Source of the DNA: Actinomycetes bacterium
GTDB lineage: Bacteria > Actinomycetota > Coriobacteriia > Anaerosomatales > Anaerosomataceae
Assembly (NCBI GenBank): GCA_021850085.1
Contig: JAJZRZ010000002.1
Coordinates: forward strand, 1-12,479
Direction of reading: 5' to 3'
DNA length: 12,479 bases
The notes under the pieces are model-generated. The model made no database searches. It had not been told where the DNA came from and worked only from the letters and a program-made list of their open reading frames with translations. Of the stretch, positions 1 through 6,821 are shown in pieces; position 1 is the first letter of the stretch, and each line of letters starts with the position of its first letter. The position numbers and the translations under genes were made by a program.

Positions 1-1
1 G

Positions 2-427
2 ACCGTCTGGCAGATCGCGAACGCGCTGCGAGTCGAGTTCTCGACGCTGGTCTCCAGCACCTCGGCGAACACCATGCTGGTCAGCCGATCCCGTCTTGAA
101 CCGGTCACGGCGGATGCGGGACGGTGCAGGACCTACGCCCTGTTCGCCTTCGACCCGGAGTTGGGTTTCGAGGTGTACCTGACCGATATCGATCCGGGCG
201 GTCACCTGCATGCAGAGCCCCATCTGGACGGCACGACCGAAACGCTCACGGTCTTCTCGGGGACGCTCGCAGTGTCCTTCGCCGATGAGGCGCACACCGT
301 GGCCGCAGGAGAAGCCGTTCGCTTCATGGCCGACACGGTCCACGAGTATCGCAACCTTGGGGCCGACGTTGTGACATGCGGCATGGTGCTCGCCTATGCC
401 CATCCGGAGAGGAGGGCGAGGCGCTGA
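2..427 (+). CDS. XRE-family transcriptional regulator with C-terminal cupin domain (5' end outside window)
   Basis: The frame is already open at base 2 and ends at TGA 425-427, so this is the C-terminal part of a larger protein. The first residues (TVWQIANALRVEFSTLV) look like the last helices of an XRE/Cro helix-turn-helix. After a linker comes a small beta-barrel cupin domain, with the segment GGHLHAEPHL and the acidic stretch TTETLTVFSGTL typical of Cupin_2 proteins. Regulators with this layout bind DNA through the N-terminal domain and a small ligand or metal through the cupin; the ligand cannot be told from sequence. An internal ATG at 74 would give only the cupin, but the continuous HTH-like frame upstream argues against it. 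The gene converges on katG with only 43 bases between the stops. Confidence 0.8.
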   Translation, partial: TVWQIANALRVEFSTLVSSTSANTMLVSRSRLEPVTADAGRCRTYALFAFDPELGFEVYLTDIDPGGHLHAEPHLDGTTETLTVFSGTLAVSFADEAHTVAAGEAVRFMADTVHEYRNLGADVVTCGMVLAYAHPERRARR

Positions 428-443
428 AGGCGCCTCACCCTCC
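411..443. terminator. Probable bidirectional terminator hairpin between convergent genes
   Basis: Bases 411-424 and 430-443 form a 14-pair stem with one mismatch (C417/A437) and a 5-base loop. It overlaps the stop codon of the cupin regulator and lies 28 bases beyond the katG stop. There is no U-tract on either side, so it may act as a bidirectional or weak terminator, or as an RNA-stabilising hairpin. The stem is seen directly; its function is inferred from its position between convergent genes. Confidence 0.5.
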
Positions 444-470
444 CCAGTGAACCGGCCGACCGCGCCGCCC

Positions 471-2642
471 TCAGGCGATGTCGAAACGGTCCAGGTTCAT
501 CACTTTGTCCCACGCTGACACGAAATCGGCCACGAACTTGTCCTGCGAATCCGCACATGCGTATACCTCGGCCAATGCACGGAGTTGCGAATTCGACCCG
601 AAGATGAGGTCGACCCGAGTACCAGTCCACTTCAGCTCACCCGTGGCACGATCGCGACCCTCGAACACATCGCGATCATCGGTGGCCGCTTTCCACTCCA
701 CGCCCATGTCGAGCGCGTTCACGAAGAAATCGTTGGTGAGCGTCTCGGGCCGATCCGTGAAAACGCCATGCGGCGAGTTCCCGACGTTCGCATTCAAGAC
801 GCGCATTCCGCCCACAAGGACGGTCATCTCCGGAGCGGTCAGCGTGAGCAGCTGCGCTCGATCGACCAAAAGCTTCTCGGCGGGGACATTGTACCTGGCC
901 TTGAGATAGTTGCGGAAGCCGTCAGCAGCCGGCTCGAGCGCTGCGAATGAGGGCGCATCGGTCTGCTCCTGCGACGCGTCCGTACGGCCGGGGGTGAAAG
1001 GAACCACCACGTCGTGCCCCGCGGCCCGCGCAGCCTGCTCGACGCCCGCGCAGCCGCCCAACACGATGAGGTCGGCGAGCGATACCCGCTTGCCGCCGTT
1101 GTGCGAGCTGTTGAACGACTTCTGGATCCCGGTGAGGACTTCGAGCGCCTTCGCCAGCTGCTCCGGCTGGTTGACCTTCCAGTACTTCTGCGGCTCCAGG
1201 GCCACGCGCGCCCCGTTTGCGCCACCGCGCTTGTCCGAGCCACGGAAAGTCGACGCTGAGGCCCACGCGGTCGCGACCAGTTGAGAGACCGGCAATCCCG
1301 AAGCCAGAATCGCCGCCTTCAGGTTTGTGATGTCCTGCGCATCGATGACCTCGTGATCGAGCGAGGGCACCGGGTCCTGCCAGATCAGCTCCTCGGACGG
1401 GACCTCAGGGCCGAGGTAGCGCGAGCGGGGTCCCATATCACGGTGGGTCAGCTTGAACCATGCCCGAGCGAACGCATCCGCGAACTCCTCGGGATCTGCG
1501 AGGAACCGCCGGGCTATCGGCTCGTAGATGGGATCGAAGCGCAGCGCAAGATCACCGGTGGTCATCATGGGCCGGTTCTTCTTGGATGGATCGAACGCAT
1601 CCACCACCATATCCTGCTCGTCGACATCCTTGGCCAACCATTGGTACGCACCCGCAGGGCTCTTCACGAGCTCCCACTCGTACTTGAACATCACCTTCAG
1701 GTAGCCCATGTCCCACGTCGTCGGATTCGGCTTCCATGCGCCCTCCAGGCCACTGGTTATCGCGTCGGCTCCTCTGCCGCTGCCGAAGGCGCTCTTCCAG
1801 CCCAAGCCCTGCTGCTCTATTGGCGCAGCTTCAGGCTCGGGACCAACGAGAGTCTCGGGGCCGGCACCGTGGCACTTACCGAACGTGTGACCGCCGGCTA
1901 CCAGCGCCACGGTCTCCTCATCGTTCATCGCCATGCGTCCGAAGGTCTCGCGGACATCCAGCGCGGATGCTACAGGGTCCGGATTACCGTTCGGCCCCTG
2001 CGGGTTCACATAGATGAGACCCATCTGCACGGCGGCCAGCGGCTTCTCGAGACCTTGGCCGGCGGGATGGCGTGCGTCACCCAGCCACTCGGTCTCGGAA
2101 CCCCAGTAGATGTCCTCCTCCGGCCCCCAGACGTCCTCACGTCCGCCGGCGAAGCCAAAGGTCTTGAAGCCCATCGATTCCAGTGCACAGTTGCCTGCAA
2201 GGATCATCAGGTCGGCCCACGAGATGCTCCTGCCGTACTTCTGTTTGATGGGCCACAGCAGCCGGCGGGCCTTGTCGAGGTTGGCGTTGTCCGGCCAGCT
2301 GTTGAGCGGTGCGAAACGCAGCGTGCCCGAGGAGGCGCCGCCGCGGCCGTCACCCGAGCGGTAGGTGCCAGCGCTGTGCCATGCCATCCTGATCATAAGA
2401 CCCCCGTAGTGCCCGAAATCCGCGGGCCACCAATCCTGAGAGTCCGTCATGAGTGCGTACAGATCCCGTTTCACAGCATCCAAGTCGAGCTTGCCAAACT
2501 CCTCGGCGTAGTCGAACCCCTCTCCCATCGGGTTCCCTGCAGGCGGATTCTGATGAAGGATCCCTAGGTCCAGCCGTTCAGGCCACCAGTCCTTGTTAGA
2601 GGTGCCGGTGTGGACCGCTGACGCTCTATGCAACTCACTCAT
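471..2642 (-). CDS. katG: Catalase-peroxidase KatG
   Basis: A bifunctional haem enzyme that dismutates hydrogen peroxide and oxidises organic donors; normally cytoplasmic. The 723 residues match the usual length of this duplicated two-domain family. The N-terminal domain holds the distal haem pocket Arg85, Trp88 and His89 (RMAWHSAGTYR) and the proximal His252 (AGGHTFGKCHGA). The Met-Tyr-Trp adduct needed for catalase activity is complete: Trp88, Tyr211 (GLIYVNPQGPNG) and Met237 (RMAMND). The serine equivalent to M. tuberculosis Ser315 is present in DAITSG. The C-terminal half is the usual degenerate copy. I chose the start at 2642 (MSELHR) because GGGAG lies about 5 bases upstream; an open frame runs 16 codons further but into perR. 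The gene overlaps the perR stop by 8 bases, which suggests translational coupling and peroxide control. Confidence 0.97.
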   Translation of the reverse strand: MSELHRASAVHTGTSNKDWWPERLDLGILHQNPPAGNPMGEGFDYAEEFGKLDLDAVKRDLYALMTDSQDWWPADFGHYGGLMIRMAWHSAGTYRSGDGRGGASSGTLRFAPLNSWPDNANLDKARRLLWPIKQKYGRSISWADLMILAGNCALESMGFKTFGFAGGREDVWGPEEDIYWGSETEWLGDARHPAGQGLEKPLAAVQMGLIYVNPQGPNGNPDPVASALDVRETFGRMAMNDEETVALVAGGHTFGKCHGAGPETLVGPEPEAAPIEQQGLGWKSAFGSGRGADAITSGLEGAWKPNPTTWDMGYLKVMFKYEWELVKSPAGAYQWLAKDVDEQDMVVDAFDPSKKNRPMMTTGDLALRFDPIYEPIARRFLADPEEFADAFARAWFKLTHRDMGPRSRYLGPEVPSEELIWQDPVPSLDHEVIDAQDITNLKAAILASGLPVSQLVATAWASASTFRGSDKRGGANGARVALEPQKYWKVNQPEQLAKALEVLTGIQKSFNSSHNGGKRVSLADLIVLGGCAGVEQAARAAGHDVVVPFTPGRTDASQEQTDAPSFAALEPAADGFRNYLKARYNVPAEKLLVDRAQLLTLTAPEMTVLVGGMRVLNANVGNSPHGVFTDRPETLTNDFFVNALDMGVEWKAATDDRDVFEGRDRATGELKWTGTRVDLIFGSNSQLRALAEVYACADSQDKFVADFVSAWDKVMNLDRFDIA

Positions 2643-3192
2643 GACGTCTCCCTTCGTTGACGTGGACCCACTCGGTTCCATGCGCTTCACACGACCGTAT
2701 CGTCGCGCTCATCGCCATCGGCGTCTCCGATGGCGCGCAGATGCCATCGCTTGCTGCACACGCGTGACACACCCCCGTCAGCCTCATCTCGACGCGGCTG
2801 ACCCGGCCCAGTAGTTCAGCAGCGGCCGGGATGCGCAGGTCCTCCGTGTGATCGCCCTCGAGATCGCGCAGCAGGCCGCAGCGCGTGCACAGGAAGTGGT
2901 GGTGCCCGGCCGTGTTGGCGTCGTAGCGTGCGGCACCGGTCGCTCCAGCCACACGGTTCACCATCCCCAACCCGGCCAGCGTCCCAAGCGTGCGATACAC
3001 CGTGTCCATGGAGATGGTTGGCACCCGATCGCGGACACCGTCGAAGATCTGGTCGGCTTCTGGGTGGGAATCCGTTCCGGCAACCTCGCGCACCACTTCA
3101 AGGCGCTGGTGCGTGAGCCGGAAACCCGCCGCCCGCAACGTCGCCGAGAACTCCGCGACACGACGACGGACTTCTTCCTCACCAAGCGGCAT
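2635..3192 (-). CDS. perR: PerR-type peroxide-sensing Fur-family repressor
   Basis: 185 residues with a Fur winged helix (about 10-90) and a metal-binding dimerisation domain. With a constant offset of +6, every B. subtilis PerR ligand is present: His43, Asp91, His97, His99 and Asp110 for the regulatory metal, and Cys102, Cys105, Cys142 and Cys145 for structural zinc. Asp110, at the position where Fur proteins usually have Glu, favours PerR over Fur. PerR uses iron-catalysed oxidation of the metal-ligand histidines to sense peroxide and release genes such as katG. The start at 3192 has AGGAG 6 bases upstream; an open frame runs 19 codons further without such a site. Unusual: about 40 residues follow the last zinc cysteine, where B. 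subtilis PerR has about 6. No clear palindromic Per box is visible upstream, so autoregulation is inferred from context. Confidence 0.9.
   Translation of the reverse strand: MPLGEEEVRRRVAEFSATLRAAGFRLTHQRLEVVREVAGTDSHPEADQIFDGVRDRVPTISMDTVYRTLGTLAGLGMVNRVAGATGAARYDANTAGHHHFLCTRCGLLRDLEGDHTEDLRIPAAAELLGRVSRVEMRLTGVCHACAASDGICAPSETPMAMSATIRSCEAHGTEWVHVNEGRRHE
2713..2735 (-). promoter_or_regulatory. Perfect 9-bp stem-loop inside the perR 3' extension, upstream of katG
   Basis: CGCCATCGG (2713-2721) and CCGATGGCG (2727-2735) are perfect inverted complements around a 5-base loop. The hairpin falls in the part of perR that codes for the extra C-terminal tail, about 70 bases before the katG start, in the shared transcript. 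No U-tract follows. It could be an attenuator, an RNA-processing site or a hairpin from a former intergenic region. The structure is seen; any role is speculation. Confidence 0.4.
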
Positions 3193-3311
3193 AGGGGCTC
3201 CTACGTGTGGAATCAAAACTAGATAGGAACGAAGCGGAATGTACCCCACTGCTGCGCAAGGGTAACCACGTCGGTTCTGATGAAGCTGCCGGTTCTCCGC
3301 GCACCAGCCGA
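3193..3311. other. Heliorhodopsin-perR intergenic region
   Basis: These 119 bases separate the heliorhodopsin stop from the perR start on the same strand. The perR-proximal part holds an AT-rich patch (3211-3226), the only such patch in this gap, where a minus-strand -10 element (TATCTA, 3220-3225) or a repressor site could lie. I see no good -35 at the usual distance and no strong palindrome. No terminator hairpin with a U-tract is visible after the heliorhodopsin, so read-through into perR-katG is possible. Confidence 0.35.
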
Positions 3312-4073
3312 CTACTGCGGGATAAGCACGTTAGCGAAGACGAGCCAGGCTAGGAGCGACTTGGCCGACAGGCTCAGGAAAACGTACGAGGCCTCGCCGA
3401 AAAGGTAGTCCCGCCACTTCCCCACCTGCCTGTACTGCAGCACCTGGTTGATGGCGAAGCTGTTGAAGAACACGAACATCGACACGAATATCCAGTAGAC
3501 GAACGCCGGCGTCATGTCGCTCGCGCCGGGACCCCACAGATAGTCGGCGATCGCGAGCCACGGGAAAATGCCAGCGATGCACCCGAAGATGAACGCGGTC
3601 CAGTCGGGCGTACCGGGATCCTCGTACTTCTCCATCAGCCAACCGAACAGGATCATCGACGTGTTGACGCCGAAGATGGCGATGAGCGCAGCGATGTCGG
3701 TGATGGAGACGAGCGAGGCGATCAGAACGACCATGAGCGACGAGCTGAACGCGTACTCGATCCAGCGGTAGTAGTTGCGGTTCCTCTTCAGACCGTCGAC
3801 GTACTTGGCGTACGCGGGGCCGGCGATGACGAAGTGTGCCGCTGCCGAGAAGAAGAGGAAGAGCGCCACGCCAATGCCGAGGTCGAACCGGAAGTATGGC
3901 TGCGGATCGGCATACACGCCGGGGCCGGGCCGCTGATCAAGCCACGACGCGGTCACCTGCACCGCGTACGGCTCGGCGAGCGCCACGATCGCGACGCCCT
4001 GCAGCAGGTGGAAGAACCCCATCACCAAGTTGTAGATCCTGAGCCGCTTGAATCTCTTCTCGTCCTTTGCCAC
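3312..4073 (-). CDS. Heliorhodopsin (type-3 retinal photoreceptor)
   Basis: 253 residues with seven hydrophobic segments, the normal length for heliorhodopsins. The key residues fit: Lys238 in TM7 (SLSAKSLLAW) for the retinal Schiff base with Ser234 four residues before it, Glu106 in RWIEYAFSSS as counterion, and the pocket histidines His22 and His80. These correspond to Lys241, Ser237, Glu107, His23 and His80 of heliorhodopsin 48C12. The N-terminal KRFKRLRIYNLVMGFFHLLQ and the loop QVGKWRDYLFGE are also family hallmarks. Heliorhodopsins sit inverted in the membrane (N-terminus inside), have a slow photocycle, and are thought to be sensors rather than pumps. The GTG start has AAGGGGG about 8 bases upstream. 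perR and katG follow on the same strand; wrecked genes lie upstream. No retinal-synthesis gene is in the window. The identification is firm; the output signal is unknown. Confidence 0.95.
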   Translation of the reverse strand: MAKDEKRFKRLRIYNLVMGFFHLLQGVAIVALAEPYAVQVTASWLDQRPGPGVYADPQPYFRFDLGIGVALFLFFSAAAHFVIAGPAYAKYVDGLKRNRNYYRWIEYAFSSSLMVVLIASLVSITDIAALIAIFGVNTSMILFGWLMEKYEDPGTPDWTAFIFGCIAGIFPWLAIADYLWGPGASDMTPAFVYWIFVSMFVFFNSFAINQVLQYRQVGKWRDYLFGEASYVFLSLSAKSLLAWLVFANVLIPQ

Positions 4074-4091
4074 CGTGGACCCCCTTCTCGG

Positions 4092-4380
4092 CTACCCGCT
4101 CCGCGCCCTCGCAAACGACATCATCGGACAGCATGCCCCCCGCGAACCGCAGGACCTCGTCGAAGATCGTCTGCGGCACCTTCCCCGGGCGTAGTGTCTC
4201 CATGCTCCGCACGAACCCGAAGAGACGCTCCTCTCCGAACATTCTCCCCTCACTGCGAGCTTCGGTCACGCCGTCGGCGTACAGCACCAGGAGGTCGCCA
4301 TCCTCCATCTGGAGCTGGACTTGGAGTTGGACAGAGGCTGATGGCGGTAGCCGCTGCCGCCGTATCGCGCTCGCAGACTG
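4092..4380 (-). pseudogene. C-terminal remnant of an RsbU/SpoIIE-type PP2C serine phosphatase
   Basis: The minus-strand frame below 4380 reads MEDGDLLVLYADGVTEARSE, then GRMFGEERLFGFV and later FDEVLRFAGGMLSDDV. This is the characteristic end of PP2C_SIG phosphatases (RsbU, SpoIIE), with the DG and DD metal-binding motifs. Only about 90 residues remain; the N-terminal catalytic half and any sensor domain are missing. Directly upstream in the same frame is the TAG that ends the neighbouring ATPase fragment. Near 4115 the frame should shift: the adjacent frame reads FARARSG and stops at 4092-4094, the usual type of ending, whereas the original frame runs on into the heliorhodopsin. A short repetitive stretch coding for QLQVQLQ lies at the left of the fragment. 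It should be inactive. Such phosphatases normally control partner-switching of stress sigma factors. Confidence 0.75.
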
Positions 4381-5441
4381 CTAACCGAACAGGCACCCCG
4401 GAGCTTCAGCCAAGTCCCGGAGCGGGACCGCCTCCACGCTTGACGCCAACGGGTATCGCTTGGTCCCGGGGTAGACGATCGCAACCCGCTCGAGACCCAG
4501 GTCCTTCAACGCGATTCGAACAGACGGAGTGATCTTGGGAACATCAGTCCGATTGATCTCCGCTCCGAGGAGCCGACCTTCGCGCTGAATCACAAGATCC
4601 ATCTCGGCGCCCTGATGGGTGGCCCAGAACCACACATTCTCGTGGCCTCGAGCGCGAGGAGCTGCTCGATTACGAACCCCTCCCAGGACGCTCCCACCTT
4701 GGGATGTTCGACGAGGTCCTTCTGGCCGGTGATGCCGAGCAGCCGATGAGGTATGCCGGTGTCCCGGACGTAGACCTTCGGCGACTTCACCTGTCGTTTC
4801 TTCAGATCGGCGTGGTACGGCTGCAGCTGCCTCACAACGTTGGCGTCGTTCAGGAGATCGAGATCGCGCTTGATCATGGGCTGGCTGACATCGAGAGTCC
4901 TAGCGGCGTCCGACGCATTCCAGGTCTGACCGTGGCAGTGAGCGACTACCGTCCATAGTCGCCGAAGAGCCGCTGCGGGAACGCTCACTCCCCACTGGGG
5001 CATGTCGCGTTCCAGGAGCGTCTGAACGAACTGACTGCGCCAAACAGCACTATCAGTGTCAACGCCCGCCAGGAAGGACCGTGGGAACCCGCCACACTCC
5101 CAGAGTCGATCGTGCTCATCTGCGCCCACTTCTGCGAGTGTGAAGCCGCCGATGCTGATTCGTTCTGCGCGGCCAGCCAGGCTGTCGGAGCTCTGTCGCT
5201 GCAACTCCCCCGAGGCGCTGCCCAGAATACGGAAGCGCGCGGGTGAAGAATCACGATCTACCAGAACCCGCAGTACGGGAAACAGATTGGGTCGACGCTG
5301 GACCTCCTCGACGACGACCAATCCCTCGAGCGTTCCAAGCGCCGTCGACGGCTCGTCCAGCCGCGCCAAGCTCGTCGGGTCCTCAAGATCGAAGTAGTTG
5401 AGCGAGTCCGGGCTCAAGAACTCCCGCGCAAGCATGGTTGA
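4381..5441 (-). pseudogene. Truncated and frameshifted AAA_14/DUF4143 ATPase
   Basis: The fragment reads from just after a Walker A motif (STMLAREFLSPDSLNYFDLED) through the Walker B-like segment LEGLVVVEEVQRRPNLFP and the sensor-like RFRILGSASGEL. It continues into a DUF4143 domain ending in VWFWATHQGAEMDLVIQREG. This layout belongs to a widespread family of accessory ATPases with an ATP-binding N-terminus and a PD-(D/E)XK-like C-terminus; the function is poorly known. Two lesions are visible. The N-terminus stops at about 5441, where the Walker A lysine codon should stand. Near 4645-4650 the frame shifts between LLALEA and GHENVWFW. The C-terminus and its TAG stop at 4381 look natural. ATP binding should be lost. 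The frameshift alone could be a sequence error, but the N-terminal loss cannot. Confidence 0.82.
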
Positions 5442-5866
5442 GCGAGAGAAGCTGGAGCGTCAACGCGATTCACCCCCAGACCTGCGGGAAGGTCGAGCGG
5501 TTCCACCAGACGCTCAAAGCCTATCTCGCGAAGCAGGAATCCCCCGGGACGATCGAGGAGCTCCAGGCCCAGATCGACGCGAGAGACACAGCACGGCCGG
5601 CAGGGCCTGCGATCGATCTGCCCAGGGTGACGAGGGTGCGCCGCGACCGGATCGACGCAGGCGGAGCCGTGACATTGCGACACGCGGGCCGTCTTCACCA
5701 CATCGGTGTCGGCAGGGCGCACAAGCACAGAGAGGTGATCATGCTCGTGGCCGGGCTCGATGTCCGCATCCTGACGGAAGAGGGTGAGATGCTGAGGCAT
5801 CTCACCCTCGATCCGACCAAGATCTATCAGTCCATCGGAAGCCAGAAGGTGTCCACTATGTCCTGA
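5442..5866 (+). pseudogene. IS481-family transposase fragment (5'-truncated, internally deleted)
   Basis: From 5471 the frame reads HPQTCGKVERFHQTLKAYLA, the strongly conserved motif near the last catalytic glutamate of IS481-type integrase cores. After EELQAQIDA the usual stretch (AYYNEVRPHRALG and following) is missing, and the frame resumes at VRRDRIDAGGAVTLRHAGRL, then HHIGVGRAHKHREVIMLVAG and a C-terminal LTLDPTKIYQ. So the N-terminal HTH and most of the DDE core are gone, and about 30 or more residues are deleted inside. The remaining frame stops at TGA 5864-5866 inside the first 23-base repeat unit. It cannot encode an active transposase. Confidence 0.8.
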
Positions 5867-5895
5867 CACATCTGTCCAAGATGTCCTGAGACATC
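5850..5895. repeat. Tandem 23-bp repeat with internal palindrome at the IS right end
   Basis: 5850-5872 and 5873-5895 are two adjacent 23-base units identical at 20 positions, both beginning TGTCCA and ending CATC. The second contains the inverted repeat GATGTC-ctga-GACATC (5880-5895); the first has a weaker version. Repeated TGTC-rich ends are typical of IS481-like elements and would be transposase binding sites. The transposase stop codon lies in the first unit. Confidence 0.7.
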
Positions 5896-5936
5896 ACATG
5901 GTCGGACTTAGTGGACGCGTTTGTAACCGCAGCGCA

Positions 5937-6809
5937 CTACCCGCACCTACCAGTTGTCACATCGCAGGCGACAGACGCGGGAGTTCGATAGAGCAGGCCG
6001 GGCTTCTGACACTCAAGCGAACCGACGACGACCAGACGATCCAAAGCTTCAACTGCCTGCGCGTTCGGTACCTCGAAGACCTCCGATATCTCGCGTACTG
6101 CCGCACTGCCGTACTTCTCGACGAAATCGAGGACGCTGAAGTCACTGAAAGCGGGCTTCCTGCGCTCGACGGGCTCCCCGGCGAGTAGGTCGATGAGGCC
6201 GACCATCTGCTCGTAGGTCCGGTAGCCTCGGGCGAGTCGCTCCTTGCCATCGGCAGCGACCAGAAATGTCGGAAAGCCACGTACGTCTCGCGCTAGGCAC
6301 TCCCGCCGATCTTGAGCGAACTCGTCCTCGGCCTGCCCCTTGAAGTCCGCCATGAATCGGTTGCGCTCCAGTCCCGTCTCTTGCGCGAGATCGGCGAGCA
6401 GTTCGACCCGATCGAGTCCCGCGCCTTCGGTAGCAGCCACCTCGCGCAGGCGACGCAGGTAGCGGTTGGCAAGAGTGACGTCCTGGAGCTTGGCCGCTTC
6501 GTAGGCGATGTTCGATGGCCATGTAGACGCAAACGGAGTCCTCACGAACTCGGTCACCGCGACCGGCATGCCGTGTCGCCGTGACGCCTCGACCCAGTGG
6601 TCGGCTATCGCTTGCAGCCAGTTGGAACCGCCGATGCCATTCATCGGATCGTTGAAGGTCTTGCTGTCCTCGACGAGACCGCCCATCACGTAGCGAATCG
6701 ATAACTGGTCGCCGTAGGCCTCTTGTAGGTGTCTGAGTATCGGCTCGGATCCCCAGCACCACGTGCAGTACGGATCTGTGTAGGCGACCAGTTCAACGGT
6801 GTGTCTCAT
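5937..6809 (-). CDS. DsbA/FrnE-like thiol-disulfide oxidoreductase (Thioredoxin_5 / SpxH-like)
   Basis: 290 residues with a thioredoxin fold. The N-terminal active site is CTWC (Cys15, Cys18) in AYTDPYCTWCWGSEP, followed by the large helical insertion of DsbA-like proteins, and the cis-proline loop is GFPT in DVRGFPTFLVA. There is no signal peptide, so it should act in the cytoplasm like FrnE or the SpxH adaptor rather than exported DsbA. The last 75 or so residues form an extra domain that resembles a small winged helix and contains Cys267, Cys282 and Cys289 (ACDVTTGRCG at the end). These could be a second redox or metal site. The gene follows doxX by 12 bases and is probably co-transcribed with it. 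The family is clear; the substrate is not. A role as Spx adaptor would need an Spx homologue elsewhere. Confidence 0.85.
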   Translation of the reverse strand: MRHTVELVAYTDPYCTWCWGSEPILRHLQEAYGDQLSIRYVMGGLVEDSKTFNDPMNGIGGSNWLQAIADHWVEASRRHGMPVAVTEFVRTPFASTWPSNIAYEAAKLQDVTLANRYLRRLREVAATEGAGLDRVELLADLAQETGLERNRFMADFKGQAEDEFAQDRRECLARDVRGFPTFLVAADGKERLARGYRTYEQMVGLIDLLAGEPVERRKPAFSDFSVLDFVEKYGSAAVREISEVFEVPNAQAVEALDRLVVVGSLECQKPGLLYRTPASVACDVTTGRCG

Positions 6810-6821
6810 GGGGCCGCCCCG

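Larger units (their letters stand above)
5442..5895 (+). mobile_element. Decayed IS481-like element, right end only
   Basis: The segment contains the 3' part of an IS481-type transposase gene followed by a repeat-rich end. The left end, the catalytic DDE region and any left inverted repeat are missing. The left edge coincides with the break in the ATPase at its Walker A motif. GTTGAGCGAG occurs at 5397-5406 inside the ATPase and again at 5437-5446 on the junction, so a short-homology deletion may have made the edge. The right boundary is uncertain; it lies within or just after the tandem repeat and before the dsbA-like stop at 5937. Confidence 0.6.

Noticed and set aside
1281..2567. Open frame of 428 codons on the plus strand opposite katG
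   Set aside because: It is antisense to a catalase-peroxidase with all catalytic residues, its translation resembles no family I know, and long antisense frames are common in GC-rich DNA.
3205..3230. AT-rich patch upstream of perR as a Per box
   Set aside because: It lacks a convincing inverted repeat of the TTATAAT-N-ATTATAA type; reported only as a possible promoter region.
3937..4091. Continuation of the phosphatase-remnant frame into the heliorhodopsin gene
   Set aside because: After SDDV the residues lose family similarity, and the DNA is already explained by the heliorhodopsin in another frame.
5414..5869. Minus-strand frame opposite the transposase fragment
   Set aside because: The plus strand carries clear IS481 motifs; the opposite frame has none.
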